Origin: Lachnospiraceae bacterium
Lineage (GTDB): Bacteria > Bacillota > Clostridia > Lachnospirales > Lachnospiraceae
Direction: 5' to 3'
Assembly (NCBI GenBank): GCA_021200995.1
Contig: JAJQFS010000086.1
Span: 1-64,000 of the forward strand
Length of the DNA: 64,000 nucleotides
Shown: one piece after another, positions 51,267 through 60,873 of the stretch
Numbering within the stretch: position 1 is the stretch's first letter
How the letters are laid out: each line of letters starts with the position of its first letter
Program-made: the position numbers and the translations under genes
The notes under the pieces: generated by a model
Databases searched by the model: none
What the model was told of the DNA's origin: nothing
Seen by the model: the letters and a program-made list of their open reading frames with translations, nothing else

Positions 51267-53621
51267 ATGAGCACAAAATTATATGATCTGATGAACTGGG
51301 CGGACATTGAGGAGATCACCTATTCGGAATCGGAGAATCCGCACAGAATTCTCGGGCGGCACACCATTGACGGCGTGGATCTGATTCAGGCCTATCTTCC
51401 CACAGCCAGCGCGGCAAGCGTGAAGTTCGCGGGGAAAAAGCCCATTGAGATGGAGCTGGTAGATGAGGAGAGCAGCTGGTTTGCGGCGGAGGTGAAGCCT
51501 TCTTATAAAGGTGTTTACACGCTTTCCGTGACCTATGGTGAGAATATCGTAGAATTCTGCGACCCATATGAATTCGGCTCCATGTTGAAGGACGAGGATA
51601 TCGATAAATTTGAAAAAGGCATTCATTATGAGGTGTACAAGGTACTTGGTGCGCACCCCATGACCGTAAAGGGCGTGGAGGGCACCTTTTTTGCGGTCTG
51701 GGCGCCGAACGCCATCCGCTGCAGTATCGTGGGCGATTTCAACAGCTGGGACGGCACCCGTCTGCAGATGAAAAAGACCAGAGGTATTTTTGAACTGTTC
51801 GTCCCCAGTATTTTAGAGGGCGATGTCTATAAATTTGAGATTAAAGCGAAGGGCGGACTGACATATCTGAAGTCCGACCCCTATGCTTATTACAGCGAGC
51901 TTCGTCCCAATACTGCTTCTGTGGTTACGGATATCAGCAATTTCCAGTGGGACGATGAAGAATGGATTAAAAACAGAGCAAAGACCCAGAGCCCGGACAG
52001 CCCCATCAGCGTCTATGAGGTTTATCTCGGTTCCGTGGCACGTGGGGAGAATAATGAATATCTGAATTACACTGTGCTTGCGGACAAGCTGATCGACTAT
52101 GTGAAGGATCTTGGCTACACCCATGTGGAGCTGATGCCCGTGAGCGAGCATCCGCTGGACGCCAGCTGGGGTTATCAGGTGATCGGTTATTATTCCCCGA
52201 CCAGCAGATACGGCAAGCCTCAGGATTTTGCTGCCTTTGTCAATAAACTGCATAACGCCGGAATTGGCGTGATTTTGGACTGGGTGCCAGCACATTTCCC
52301 GAGAGACACATATGGCCTGTCTAATTTTGACGGGACCTGCCTGTATGAGCACCTGGATCCCAGAAAGGGCTCCCATCCGCACTGGGGAACGCTGGTGTAT
52401 AATTACGCGAGACCACAGGTATCCAACTATCTGATTGCCAACGCCCTGTACTGGATTGAGAATTATCACGTGGATGGCCTGCGCGTGGACGCGGTGGCCA
52501 GCATGCTCTACCTGGATTATGGCAGGAAGGACGGCGAGTGGATTCCCAATATTTACGGCGGCAAGGAGAATCTGGACGCGGTCGAGTTCTTTAAGCACAC
52601 GAATTTCATCGTGCACAAGCGTAACCCCAACACGCTGATGATCGCGGAGGAGTCCACCGCGTGGCCGATGGTTACCGGACATCTCGACGAAGGCGGACTG
52701 GGCTTTGATTATAAGTGGAATATGGGCTATATGAATGATTTTATCGATTATATCAAGGCTGACCCTTATTTTCGTTCCTACAAGCACAATCAGCTGACCT
52801 TCTCCATGATGTACGCATACAGCGAGCAGTATATGCTGGCGTTCAGCCATGATGAGGCGGTACACGGCAAGGGCACCATGATTGGCAAGATGCCCGGAAA
52901 TGAGGACCAGCGTTTCGCCGCGCTGCGCATCACTTATGCCTATATGATGATGCATCCCGGCAAAAAGCTTCTCTTTATGGGCCAGGATATCGGGGAATAT
53001 CAGGAATTTTCCGAGCAGCGTCCTGTCAATCTGGACCTGCTGCAGTATAAATATCATCTCGGCGTCAAGACTCTGATGAAAGATCTGAACGCGCTTTACC
53101 GCAGCAGCAAAGCCTTAAATGAGTTGGACAATCATCCTGACGGCTTCTTCTGGACCAACTGCATCAGCTGGCAGGATTGCTTTGTCGCTTTCGTGAGAAA
53201 GGGCGCGACCAATGAAAAAGCGCTTTTTGTGGTAGCCAATTTCAGCGGCGTTGACAGAGACATGACGGCGGGCGTTCCGTGGGCCGGTAAATATAAAGAG
53301 ATTCTCAATACCGACGCTGAGAAATACGGCGGCGGCGGCAACGTAAATCCGCGCGTCAAAAAAGCGAAAAAGCAGGAGTGGGACGGTCAGCCTTATTCCA
53401 TTAATTTAAAGGTGGCCGCGCAGTCCGCCGCGATTTTCGAGATCACACCGGATCCGGAAGAGGAGAAGGAAGAAAAGACGAAAGCGGCAGCGAAGAAAGA
53501 AGAAATGGCGAAGGCCGCGGAAACAGGAAAACGCGGCAGGAAGAAAGCCGCAGAAGTGGAAAAACCGGCTACCTACACGAAAAAGTCGGAGCCCAAAAAG
53601 AAAAAGCAGGCCGCGAAGTAA
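51267..53621 (+). CDS. glgB: 1,4-alpha-glucan branching enzyme, long form with basic tail
   Basis: A 784-residue GH13_9 branching enzyme. Residues 1-110 are the N1 domain (ENPHRILGRHTIDG), ~125-210 the CBM48 (FFAVWAPNAIRCSIVGDFNSWDG split), then the barrel: DWVPAHFPRD, DGLRVDAVAS (nucleophile Asp 408), MIAEESTAW (Glu 461), FSHDEAVHGKG. A C-terminal beta domain ends near residue 728. The last ~55 residues are Lys/Ala/Glu-rich with GKRGRKKAAE and PKKKKQAAK, not part of the family. Box AGGGAGGGTTATGTT before ATG 51267. Preceded by the structured leader. Confidence 0.94.
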   Translation: MSTKLYDLMNWADIEEITYSESENPHRILGRHTIDGVDLIQAYLPTASAASVKFAGKKPIEMELVDEESSWFAAEVKPSYKGVYTLSVTYGENIVEFCDPYEFGSMLKDEDIDKFEKGIHYEVYKVLGAHPMTVKGVEGTFFAVWAPNAIRCSIVGDFNSWDGTRLQMKKTRGIFELFVPSILEGDVYKFEIKAKGGLTYLKSDPYAYYSELRPNTASVVTDISNFQWDDEEWIKNRAKTQSPDSPISVYEVYLGSVARGENNEYLNYTVLADKLIDYVKDLGYTHVELMPVSEHPLDASWGYQVIGYYSPTSRYGKPQDFAAFVNKLHNAGIGVILDWVPAHFPRDTYGLSNFDGTCLYEHLDPRKGSHPHWGTLVYNYARPQVSNYLIANALYWIENYHVDGLRVDAVASMLYLDYGRKDGEWIPNIYGGKENLDAVEFFKHTNFIVHKRNPNTLMIAEESTAWPMVTGHLDEGGLGFDYKWNMGYMNDFIDYIKADPYFRSYKHNQLTFSMMYAYSEQYMLAFSHDEAVHGKGTMIGKMPGNEDQRFAALRITYAYMMMHPGKKLLFMGQDIGEYQEFSEQRPVNLDLLQYKYHLGVKTLMKDLNALYRSSKALNELDNHPDGFFWTNCISWQDCFVAFVRKGATNEKALFVVANFSGVDRDMTAGVPWAGKYKEILNTDAEKYGGGGNVNPRVKKAKKQEWDGQPYSINLKVAAQSAAIFEITPDPEEEKEEKTKAAAKKEEMAKAAETGKRGRKKAAEVEKPATYTKKSEPKKKKQAAK

Positions 53622-53704
53622 TTGTCGGGTGCGTGAACAAACTGCCAAAATAATTTTTAAATCTGAAACAGAAAAATTATAAACGGAAAGAGGACCCGGA
53701 ACCC

Positions 53705-54607
53705 ATGATCAGTTTTCTGGAACTGTATGAGAATTCATCATTATTTTCTATGATTCTGAATGTACTTATGAAGCTGATCACCGCCGCCATTACCTATGGC
53801 GTTGGTGTGAAGCTGATTAAGTTCCTGCGTAAATGCCTGCGGAAAATCCTGGAGAGGCACAACGCGGAGAAAGGTGTTATCACATTTCTGGATTCCGCGG
53901 CCAATATCGTACTGTATGTGATTCTGGCATTCACGATTCTGGAGATGTTCGGTTTTGACACGGCCAGCCTTCTGGCAGTGATTGCCTCGGCCAGTGTGGC
54001 AATAGGACTCGCTCTGCAGGGCGCGTTTTCCAATATGGCGGGCGGCGTTCTGATTTTGCTGCAGAAGCCTTTTCAGGTGGGAGATTATATCGTCGCGCAT
54101 GGAGCCGGCCTGGAAGGAACGGTGGATGACATCCAGATTTTCTATACGCATCTGCACACCGCGGAGAATAAAATCGTCGTCATTCCCAACGGAATCTTAA
54201 GCGACAACAGCATCACCAATGTGACAAAGGGTGAGAACAGAAGAGTGGATGTCAATGTCAGCATTGCCTACGACGCCGATCTGAAAAAGGCGAAAGAAGT
54301 CCTGTTGAAGATGCTGGAAGATGACGAGGCAACCTTAAAAGAGGAACCCATGCTGGTAGTGGTCAGTGAGCTTGCTGACAGCGGTGTGAATCTGATTGTG
54401 CGCTGCTGGGTGAAGGGTGATGATTACTGGCCTTCCCTGTGGCACATTACGGAGAACACGAAGCTCACGCTGGATGAGAATCATATTTCCATTCCATTCC
54501 CTCAGATGGATGTGCATATGATATCCACCTCAGACGAAATGATCCTTGGTCAGGACGGAAAAAAGCACCGCAAAAAAAATAAGGCGGGAAACGACGGAGA
54601 GATGTAA
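53705..54607 (+). CDS. MscS family small-conductance mechanosensitive channel
   Basis: A 300-residue inner-membrane channel that opens under tension to release solutes. Three N-terminal spans, the third being the pore helix (SASVAIGLALQGAFSNMAGG), followed by the beta domain with FQVGDYIVAHG and VVIPNGILSDNSITN, and a C-terminal alpha-beta domain. The Gly/Ala pattern of the pore helix is intact. A basic tail KKHRKKNKAG ends it. It lies 83 bases after glgB and ends at a terminator. Confidence 0.92.
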   Translation: MISFLELYENSSLFSMILNVLMKLITAAITYGVGVKLIKFLRKCLRKILERHNAEKGVITFLDSAANIVLYVILAFTILEMFGFDTASLLAVIASASVAIGLALQGAFSNMAGGVLILLQKPFQVGDYIVAHGAGLEGTVDDIQIFYTHLHTAENKIVVIPNGILSDNSITNVTKGENRRVDVNVSIAYDADLKKAKEVLLKMLEDDEATLKEEPMLVVVSELADSGVNLIVRCWVKGDDYWPSLWHITENTKLTLDENHISIPFPQMDVHMISTSDEMILGQDGKKHRKKNKAGNDGEM

Positions 54608-54624
54608 AGCTGTAAATGAAAACG

Positions 54625-54656
54625 GGCACAGGCCTGCATGGGCCTGTGCCTTTTAC
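54625..54656 (+). terminator. Rho-independent terminator after mscS
   Basis: GGCACAGGCC (54625-54634) pairs with GGCCTGTGCC (54641-54650), loop TGCATG, followed by TTTT. Confidence 0.88.
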
Positions 54657-54736
54657 TGTCGGAATATTTTAACAGATTCCTTACATCCTGGCGGTAATCT
54701 TTAAAAGCCTGAATAGTAACTGCGAAAAACAGAATT

Positions 54737-54765
54737 TTGAAGAATATCAGGGTAAAAGCTATACT
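54737..54765 (+). promoter_or_regulatory. Promoter for the exopolysaccharide cluster
   Basis: TTGAAG (54737-54742), 17-base spacer, TATACT (54760-54765). Predicted start about 54772, with GGGAGGA at 54799-54804 as the ribosome site. Confidence 0.75.
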
Positions 54766-54814
54766 TTTGGCGAGTTTTATGATAAATTGAGATGTTGTGG
54801 GAGGACACTTGTTT

Positions 54815-56686
54815 ATGCGGGAACCGAAAAAGGAAAAATTCAATATCTTATCCAGCAGGCTTTTTATTATGGCCTTTTTTGACGTTCTGTTTATCATGAT
54901 CTCTTCCTTCATGGCGCTTTATATCCGCTTCGAGTTTAAATTTAACGAGATAGACCGGATGTTTCTGAATCATTACGCGTATCTTCTGCCTGTGACGATT
55001 GCTACGACGCTCATTATTTTTTCCCTTTTTAAACTATATAGCAGTGTATGGGAATATGCCAGTACGGATGAACTGATCAAAATCATCTGCGCGACCCTGT
55101 GTTCCGCGCTTGTCCAGTTGATTGTATCCTACGCGTTTCCACTGTATATGCCAAGAAGTTACCATGTTCTGTACTGGTTTATGCTGTTCGGGCTGACAAG
55201 TCTGTACCGTTTCGGCAGTCGTATCCTGAAGGCACTGCATTCCAGGGGCGGATCAGGTTCCCGCTCCATGAAAAATATCATGCTGATCGGGGCCGGGGAA
55301 GCGGCCAACGCGATTATCAGGGAAGTGGAAATCAGCCGTTATGTCAATATGAAGATCCTGTGCATGATCGACGATGACCCGTCCAGACAGGGTAAATTTA
55401 TGAGAGGAATTCCGATCGTCGGCGGGAGGGAGTGTATTCTTGACGCGGTACAGCAGTATCGGATCGATGAGATTATTTTCGCGATTCCATCCGCTTCCAC
55501 GCAGGCCAGGAAGGAAATTCTGGACATCTGCAAGGAGAGCGGATGCAAGATTGTGACGCTGCCGGGGATGTACCAGCTGATCAATGAGGATGTGTCGATT
55601 GCCAAACTCAAGGATGTGGAGATCGAAGACCTGCTCGGCAGGGAGCCCATCAAAATCAATGTGGATGAGATTCTGGGGTATGTCAGCGGGAAGGTTGTCT
55701 TAGTCACGGGCGGTGGCGGTTCCATCGGCAGCGAACTCTGCCGTCAGATTGCCAGTCATAACCCGAAGCAGCTGATTATTGTGGATATTTATGAAAATAA
55801 TGCTTATGATATTCAACAGGAGCTGATTCGCAATTATCCTGATCTGGATCTGAAGGTCTTAATTGCTTCCGTGCGCAACACGGCGCGGATCGAGAGCATT
55901 ATGGAGACATATCGTCCAAATATCGTTTATCACGCGGCGGCGCATAAGCATGTGCCCCTGATGGAGGACAGCCCGAGAGAGGCCATTAAGAATAATGTCA
56001 TGGGCACTTATAAAACCGCAATGGCGGCTGATAAAAATGGTGTGGATAAATTTGTCCTGATTTCCACTGACAAGGCGGTGAATCCTACCAATGTCATGGG
56101 TGCCAGTAAGCGTATATGTGAGATGGTGGTGCAGATGATGAATGAAAAATCAGCCACCAGCTTTGTGGCAGTCCGCTTTGGCAACGTGCTTGGCAGCAAC
56201 GGCAGCGTTATCCCTCTGTTTAAAAAGCAGATTGCGGAGGGCGGACCGGTGACCGTTACGCATCCGGACATCATTCGCTATTTCATGACAATTTCGGAGG
56301 CGGTATCTCTGGTGCTGCAGGCCGGCGCTTACGCCAAAGGCGGCGAGATTTTTGTCCTGGATATGGGCGAACCCGTGAAGATTCTGAATCTTGCGGAAAA
56401 CCTGATCAAGCTGTCCGGACACCGCGTCGGGGAGGATATTGAGATCAAATTTACCGGTCTGCGGCCAGGAGAGAAAATGTATGAAGAGCTGCTGATGAAT
56501 GAGGAAGGTCTGCAAAAGACCGCCAATCAGATGATTTATATCGGGAAACCAATTGATTTTGACAAAGAGCAGTTTATGGAACAACTGAAAATGCTGAATG
56601 AAACCGCAAACGATGAGACAAGCGACATCAGGGCAGCCATTCAGGCGGTTGTACCGACATATCATTATGAAAATGTGGAAGCGTGA
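54815..56686 (+). CDS. CapD/FlaA1-type nucleotide-sugar dehydratase, membrane-bound
   Basis: A 623-residue protein (start ATG 54815; TTG 54809 is an alternative closer to the box). Four N-terminal membrane spans (e.g. FIMAFFDVLFIMISSFMALY), a first Rossmann domain (LIGAGEAANAIIREVE) and a second, catalytic SDR domain (LVTGGGGSIGSELCRQIASHNP, then AAHKHVPLMED and STDKAVNPTNVMGASKR; the usual catalytic Tyr is Met-Gly-Ala-Ser-Lys type, as in FlaA1/CapD). It makes a 4-keto-6-deoxy sugar nucleotide from UDP-GlcNAc. First gene of the cluster. Confidence 0.92.
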   Translation: MREPKKEKFNILSSRLFIMAFFDVLFIMISSFMALYIRFEFKFNEIDRMFLNHYAYLLPVTIATTLIIFSLFKLYSSVWEYASTDELIKIICATLCSALVQLIVSYAFPLYMPRSYHVLYWFMLFGLTSLYRFGSRILKALHSRGGSGSRSMKNIMLIGAGEAANAIIREVEISRYVNMKILCMIDDDPSRQGKFMRGIPIVGGRECILDAVQQYRIDEIIFAIPSASTQARKEILDICKESGCKIVTLPGMYQLINEDVSIAKLKDVEIEDLLGREPIKINVDEILGYVSGKVVLVTGGGGSIGSELCRQIASHNPKQLIIVDIYENNAYDIQQELIRNYPDLDLKVLIASVRNTARIESIMETYRPNIVYHAAAHKHVPLMEDSPREAIKNNVMGTYKTAMAADKNGVDKFVLISTDKAVNPTNVMGASKRICEMVVQMMNEKSATSFVAVRFGNVLGSNGSVIPLFKKQIAEGGPVTVTHPDIIRYFMTISEAVSLVLQAGAYAKGGEIFVLDMGEPVKILNLAENLIKLSGHRVGEDIEIKFTGLRPGEKMYEELLMNEEGLQKTANQMIYIGKPIDFDKEQFMEQLKMLNETANDETSDIRAAIQAVVPTYHYENVEA

Positions 56687-56764
56687 GTAAGCAGAACAAT
56701 GTCATTTCATGATTGCAGGCAAGGTCAATGCTTTCCTACTGATTGACAGGTGTATGAGGCGAAT

Positions 56765-58696
56765 ATGGAATATCATTTAAGCGAAAAACAAAGAAGATAT
56801 CTGCCTGTGAAACGGGCTCTTGATATTGTGATTGCGGGGACAGCCGGTATTTTGCTGACTCCGGTTATGGCCGGACTGGCCGCTGCCATCAAACTGGACT
56901 CACCGGGTCCGGTCCTGTTTAAGCAAAAACGGGTCGGAAAGGACAAACAGCTTTTTGAAATCTGGAAATTCCGCACGATGCGGACGGACACGCCGAAGGA
57001 CATGCCTACGCATATGCTGAATAATCCGGACGCGTATATCACAAGAACAGGGCACTTCATGCGCAAATATTCCCTGGATGAGCTGCCGCAGCTTTACCAG
57101 TGCGTGCTGGGGCAGATGAGCCTCATCGGCCCAAGACCCGCGCTGTGGAATCAGGAAGATCTGATCGCGGAGCGTGATAAATATGGCGCGAATGCGCTCA
57201 CGCCTGGCCTGACCGGCTGGGCGCAGATCAACGGCAGGGATGAACTGGAGATTCCAGTCAAGGCCAGATTTGACGGGGAGTATCTGGAGCATTTTGGCCT
57301 GTTAATGGATATGAAGTGCTTTCTGGGCACGATTGGTTCGGTCCTGCATTCGGACGGGGTCGTAGAAGGCGGCACTGGCGCCATGCGGACAGAGGATATG
57401 AACCAGGTCGGGGACTGTGCGGAGAAAAAAGCGGTTGTTTCACCGGACAAATTAAAAAAGGAAATTCAGACTGGCGCGGCTGTCTTGTGTGCGGCTTTTG
57501 CCGCTGCGGCTGCGGTTTTCACCTGGTTGATTCGTCATTTAAAGGGGAAAGGCCGTTCTGCGGATCATGTATCTGTGTTTACACAGGTGCCGGGCGACAG
57601 CCTGACGGATACAGAATCAAAAAAGAAGAGTCATGCGCTAAAAGGACTTTTGAGCGCGGCCGCACTGCTTTATACGGCTGTAACTGCTTACGAAAACGCG
57701 AAACGTCATGTGACTTTGCAGGATACGCTGCTTAAGCCGGAGCCGGATGAGAATATGGGGGAGCAGGTTGACAGGACAGATACGGCGGCTGGAACGACCC
57801 CTGCAAAAAAGATTCTGATTACCGGTGCGCATTCTTATATCGGGACAGCTGTCGAGGCGTGGCTTTTACAGACGCCCGATCAGTACCAGGTTGACACGCT
57901 GGACATGAAGAACCCTGCGTGGAGAGAGGTTGATTTTACCGGCTATGATGTTGTCTATCATGTGGCGGGGATTGCGCATGAGGATGTGAGCTCTGTCTCC
58001 AGAGAGCGACAGAAGCAGTATTATGAGGTGAATACGGATCTGGCTGTGGAAACTGCCCTGCGGGCGAGGAAAGCCGGTGTTCATCAGTTTATTTTCATGT
58101 CTTCGATGATCGTTTATTCCGGTTGTGATGAGAAAGTGATTACGGAGGAAACGCAGCCGAAGCCTTCAGATTTCTACAGTGACAGTAAGTGGCGGGCGGA
58201 TCAGCTCATCAGGGAAATGGATACAGACAGCTTCAAGGTGGTCATTTTGCGGCCGCCGATGGTTTATGGAAAGGGCTGCAAAGGCAATTATGTGCAATTG
58301 GACGCGATTGCCCGAAAACTCCCGGTATTTCCAATTGTAAACAATACCCGATCCATGCTGTATATTGAAAACCTCTGCCAGTTTGTGAAGCTGATGATTG
58401 ATCATGAGGAAAGCGGAGTATTTTTCCCTCAGGATGGAGAATACGTGAATACGTCTGATCTGGTGCAGATGATTGCGCAGGCGAAAGGGCACAGGATGCT
58501 GATGCTGCCGCTTACGGATCTGCCGGTCAGAACACTGCGCAGAGCACCCGGAAAGATCGGCATACTGGCGCAAAAGGCGTTCGGGGATTGCGCATATGAT
58601 ATGAGTATGAGTGAATATCAGGAAGACTACAGAGTACGGACACTCACAGAGGCTGTCCGTCTGACTGCGTCGGCGACTGGAGAAGAGAGAGCATGA
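56765..58696 (+). CDS. Fusion: phosphoglycosyl transferase plus SDR epimerase-like domain
   Basis: A 643-residue two-enzyme fusion; start ATG 56765 after GAGGCGAAT. Residues ~12-205 are a bacterial sugar transferase (monotopic PGT): the membrane hairpin ALDIVIAGTAGILLTPVM, SPGPVLFKQKRVG, EIWKFRTMRTD, YSLDELPQLYQCVLGQMSLIGPRP with catalytic Asp-Glu split, and LTPGLTGWAQINGR. Residues ~235-310 hold two hydrophobic stretches and a polar linker. Residues ~345-635 are an extended SDR: ILITGAHSYIGTAV (GxxGxxG type), SSMIVYSG, YSDSKWRADQ (YxxxK) and ILRPPMVYGKG. It likely loads the first sugar on undecaprenyl phosphate and also edits a sugar. ATGA overlap with next gene. Confidence 0.88.
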   Translation: MEYHLSEKQRRYLPVKRALDIVIAGTAGILLTPVMAGLAAAIKLDSPGPVLFKQKRVGKDKQLFEIWKFRTMRTDTPKDMPTHMLNNPDAYITRTGHFMRKYSLDELPQLYQCVLGQMSLIGPRPALWNQEDLIAERDKYGANALTPGLTGWAQINGRDELEIPVKARFDGEYLEHFGLLMDMKCFLGTIGSVLHSDGVVEGGTGAMRTEDMNQVGDCAEKKAVVSPDKLKKEIQTGAAVLCAAFAAAAAVFTWLIRHLKGKGRSADHVSVFTQVPGDSLTDTESKKKSHALKGLLSAAALLYTAVTAYENAKRHVTLQDTLLKPEPDENMGEQVDRTDTAAGTTPAKKILITGAHSYIGTAVEAWLLQTPDQYQVDTLDMKNPAWREVDFTGYDVVYHVAGIAHEDVSSVSRERQKQYYEVNTDLAVETALRARKAGVHQFIFMSSMIVYSGCDEKVITEETQPKPSDFYSDSKWRADQLIREMDTDSFKVVILRPPMVYGKGCKGNYVQLDAIARKLPVFPIVNNTRSMLYIENLCQFVKLMIDHEESGVFFPQDGEYVNTSDLVQMIAQAKGHRMLMLPLTDLPVRTLRRAPGKIGILAQKAFGDCAYDMSMSEYQEDYRVRTLTEAVRLTASATGEERA

Positions 58697-59856
58697 AGGT
58701 AAAAAAGCAACAGAAACGGGCGTTGATGCTGACCTCGGTCGCGTCCATGATTGAGCAGTTTAATATGCCGAATATCGAGCTCATGCAGAATCTGGGATAT
58801 ACTGTGGACGTAGCCTGCAATTTCAAAGAAGGCAGTACCTGCTCTGATGAAGAACTGAAACTTCTGCGCAAAAGGCTGCATGAGATGGGCGTTCGCTGTT
58901 ATCAGATTGATTTCGTCAGGGATGTCACCAGACTTACACAGAATCTGAAGGCGTTCTGGCAGGTAGAGCGTCTGCTTTCCAAAAACAGATACGAATTTCT
59001 GCACTGCCATTCCCCGATTGGCGGCGTAGTCGGCCGGACAGCCGGAAAGCTGACCGGTACGAAGGTTATCTACACGGCGCACGGTTTCCATTTTTTCAAG
59101 GGAGCGCCGCTGCAGAACTGGCTGATTTATTATCCGGTTGAGAAGCTGTGTTCATACTGGACGGATATCCTGATTACCATCAATCAGGAGGACTATGCGT
59201 TCGCGAAGGCGAAAATGAAGGCCAAGAAAGTCGTCTACGTTCCCGGTGTGGGTGTTGACCTGTCGCAATTCGGCCACAGTGATGTCAACAGAGAGGATCT
59301 GCGTAAGGAACTTGATATTCCTGAGAATATGCTCTGGGTGCTTTCGGTTGGGGAACTGATTAAGAGAAAAAATCATGAAACCCTGATCAGAGCCGTCGCT
59401 GCGACAGAAGGGGTTTATCTCACCATTGCGGGGCAGGGCCCACTGACGGAATATTTGCGGAACCTGACTTTGGAGCTTGGCGTATCTGACAGGGTGAAGC
59501 TTCTGGGATACAGAACGGATGTCCCGTCTCTGGGTGCCTGCGCGGATGTGTTTGCCCTTCCGTCTTTTCAGGAAGGTCTGTCCCTGGCACTGATGGAAGG
59601 AATGTCCGGCGCTAATCCGGTGATCTGCAGCAGAATCAGAGGGAATACCGATCTGATCGATGAAGGTAAGGGCGGGTTTTTATTTGATCCGCACAGTGTG
59701 GAGAGCGCCGCAGAAGCACTGCAAAAGATAAAGAGCGCGGATCTTGCGGCTATGGGCGCTTATAACATGCAAAAGATCAGACAGTTTGATCTTGAAACGG
59801 TAATGGAGCGTGTGAAGTCTGTTTATGAGGAGATTTCTCACGGGGATAAAGCATGA
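58693..59856 (+). CDS. Family 4 glycosyltransferase
   Basis: A 387-residue GT-B enzyme (EpsD/WcaL-like). N-terminal acceptor domain with LTSVASMIEQFNMPNIELM, HCHSPIGGVVGRTAGKL and TAHGFHFFKGAPLQNW; C-terminal donor domain with LSVGELIKRKNHETLI, FALPSFQEGLSLALMEGM (EX7E-type) and RGNTDLIDEGKGGFLF. Adds a sugar to the lipid-linked repeat unit. It overlaps both neighbours by 4 bases. Confidence 0.9.
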   Translation: MKVKKQQKRALMLTSVASMIEQFNMPNIELMQNLGYTVDVACNFKEGSTCSDEELKLLRKRLHEMGVRCYQIDFVRDVTRLTQNLKAFWQVERLLSKNRYEFLHCHSPIGGVVGRTAGKLTGTKVIYTAHGFHFFKGAPLQNWLIYYPVEKLCSYWTDILITINQEDYAFAKAKMKAKKVVYVPGVGVDLSQFGHSDVNREDLRKELDIPENMLWVLSVGELIKRKNHETLIRAVAATEGVYLTIAGQGPLTEYLRNLTLELGVSDRVKLLGYRTDVPSLGACADVFALPSFQEGLSLALMEGMSGANPVICSRIRGNTDLIDEGKGGFLFDPHSVESAAEALQKIKSADLAAMGAYNMQKIRQFDLETVMERVKSVYEEISHGDKA

Positions 59857-60872
59857 TTTCAGTGGTGATTCCCGCATATAACGCGGAACAGTTTATCGAA
59901 AATACAGTGGCAAGTGTTTTACGGCAGACCTATCAGGAGTTTGAGATCCTGATTGTGAACGATGGATCCACGGACAGAACGAGGAAAATCTGTGAAAAGC
60001 TCATGGCACAGCATGGCCAGGTCCGGTTTTTTGACAAGGAGAATACCGGCGTCTCTGCCACGCGCAATGTAGCCCTTCAGAATATGAAGGGGGACTATGT
60101 GTTTTTTCTCGATGCGGATGATGTGATACCGGAATATGCCTTTGCGCTTCTGATCAGGGAGATAGAGCGGGGAGAGGGAGGCTGCGACGCAGTTTTCGGA
60201 ACGCATGCCTATGGATATGGAGATAAGCTAATGCCGCGGGTCCCCAGGGTCGAATCGGGGGAGTATACTTATGACGATTTCAAAGACCGCTTTCTGGACG
60301 ACGGGACGTTGACCGGAATTCTGTTCGGGAGTGCCTGCGGCGTCCTGTACCGGACGAGTGTCATCAGGGAGCATGGCATCAGATTTCATGAGAAGGTTCT
60401 TTCCAATGAGGACGGCCTTTTTAACCTGATGTTTGTGAGAGCGGCGTCCGCAATCCGTGTGATGGCGACTCCCTATGTCTATGTATATAATAAGTGGAAA
60501 AGCAACCGGAACAAGCCGCTGGATAAGGATTTAAAACTTGTAAACGGAGAGATTTATATCGAGGCCTGGATGGAAGAAGCGGGTATCAAAGCGGAATTTG
60601 AAAGTCAGCTGCTCACGAGAAAGGCCATGATTTCCTTTTTAAATTCGATACGTGTCGGGGATTCGGACACCAGCTTCAGAGAAGCCAGACCTTTTCTGAA
60701 GGAGGAATGGTCCGATCCGCAGGTACAGCTTGGACTGCAGCGTATGGATTATGCGCATATGAGCAAATACAAAAAGATCATCTGTCTGATGATGCGCCGC
60801 AGAATGTATCTGCTTTTTTATCTGGTCATCCGGTATATTTATCCGCTTGCCGGCAAGGTGATTAAGAGGTAA
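59853..60872 (+). CDS. Family 2 glycosyltransferase
   Basis: A 339-residue GT-A enzyme. VVIPAYNAEQFIENTVASVL, NDGSTDRTRKICEKL, FFDKENTGVSATRNVAL and the DXD site FFLDADDVIPEYAF are all present. The C-terminal third has a basic membrane-proximal stretch (MMRRRMYLLFYLVIRYIYP). It likely extends the exopolysaccharide repeat. ATGA overlap with the GT4 gene; one base from the flippase start. Confidence 0.9.
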   Translation: MISVVIPAYNAEQFIENTVASVLRQTYQEFEILIVNDGSTDRTRKICEKLMAQHGQVRFFDKENTGVSATRNVALQNMKGDYVFFLDADDVIPEYAFALLIREIERGEGGCDAVFGTHAYGYGDKLMPRVPRVESGEYTYDDFKDRFLDDGTLTGILFGSACGVLYRTSVIREHGIRFHEKVLSNEDGLFNLMFVRAASAIRVMATPYVYVYNKWKSNRNKPLDKDLKLVNGEIYIEAWMEEAGIKAEFESQLLTRKAMISFLNSIRVGDSDTSFREARPFLKEEWSDPQVQLGLQRMDYAHMSKYKKIICLMMRRRMYLLFYLVIRYIYPLAGKVIKR

Positions 60873-60873
60873 G

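Noticed and set aside
26130-53621. The two glgB genes as an assembly duplication
   Set aside because: They differ in length, domain content and much of their sequence, so they are true paralogs.
54813-56686. The missing Tyr in the YxxxK motif of the CapD-like dehydratase as inactivation
   Set aside because: Inverting dehydratases of the FlaA1/CapD group commonly have Met in this place, so it is not a loss of function.
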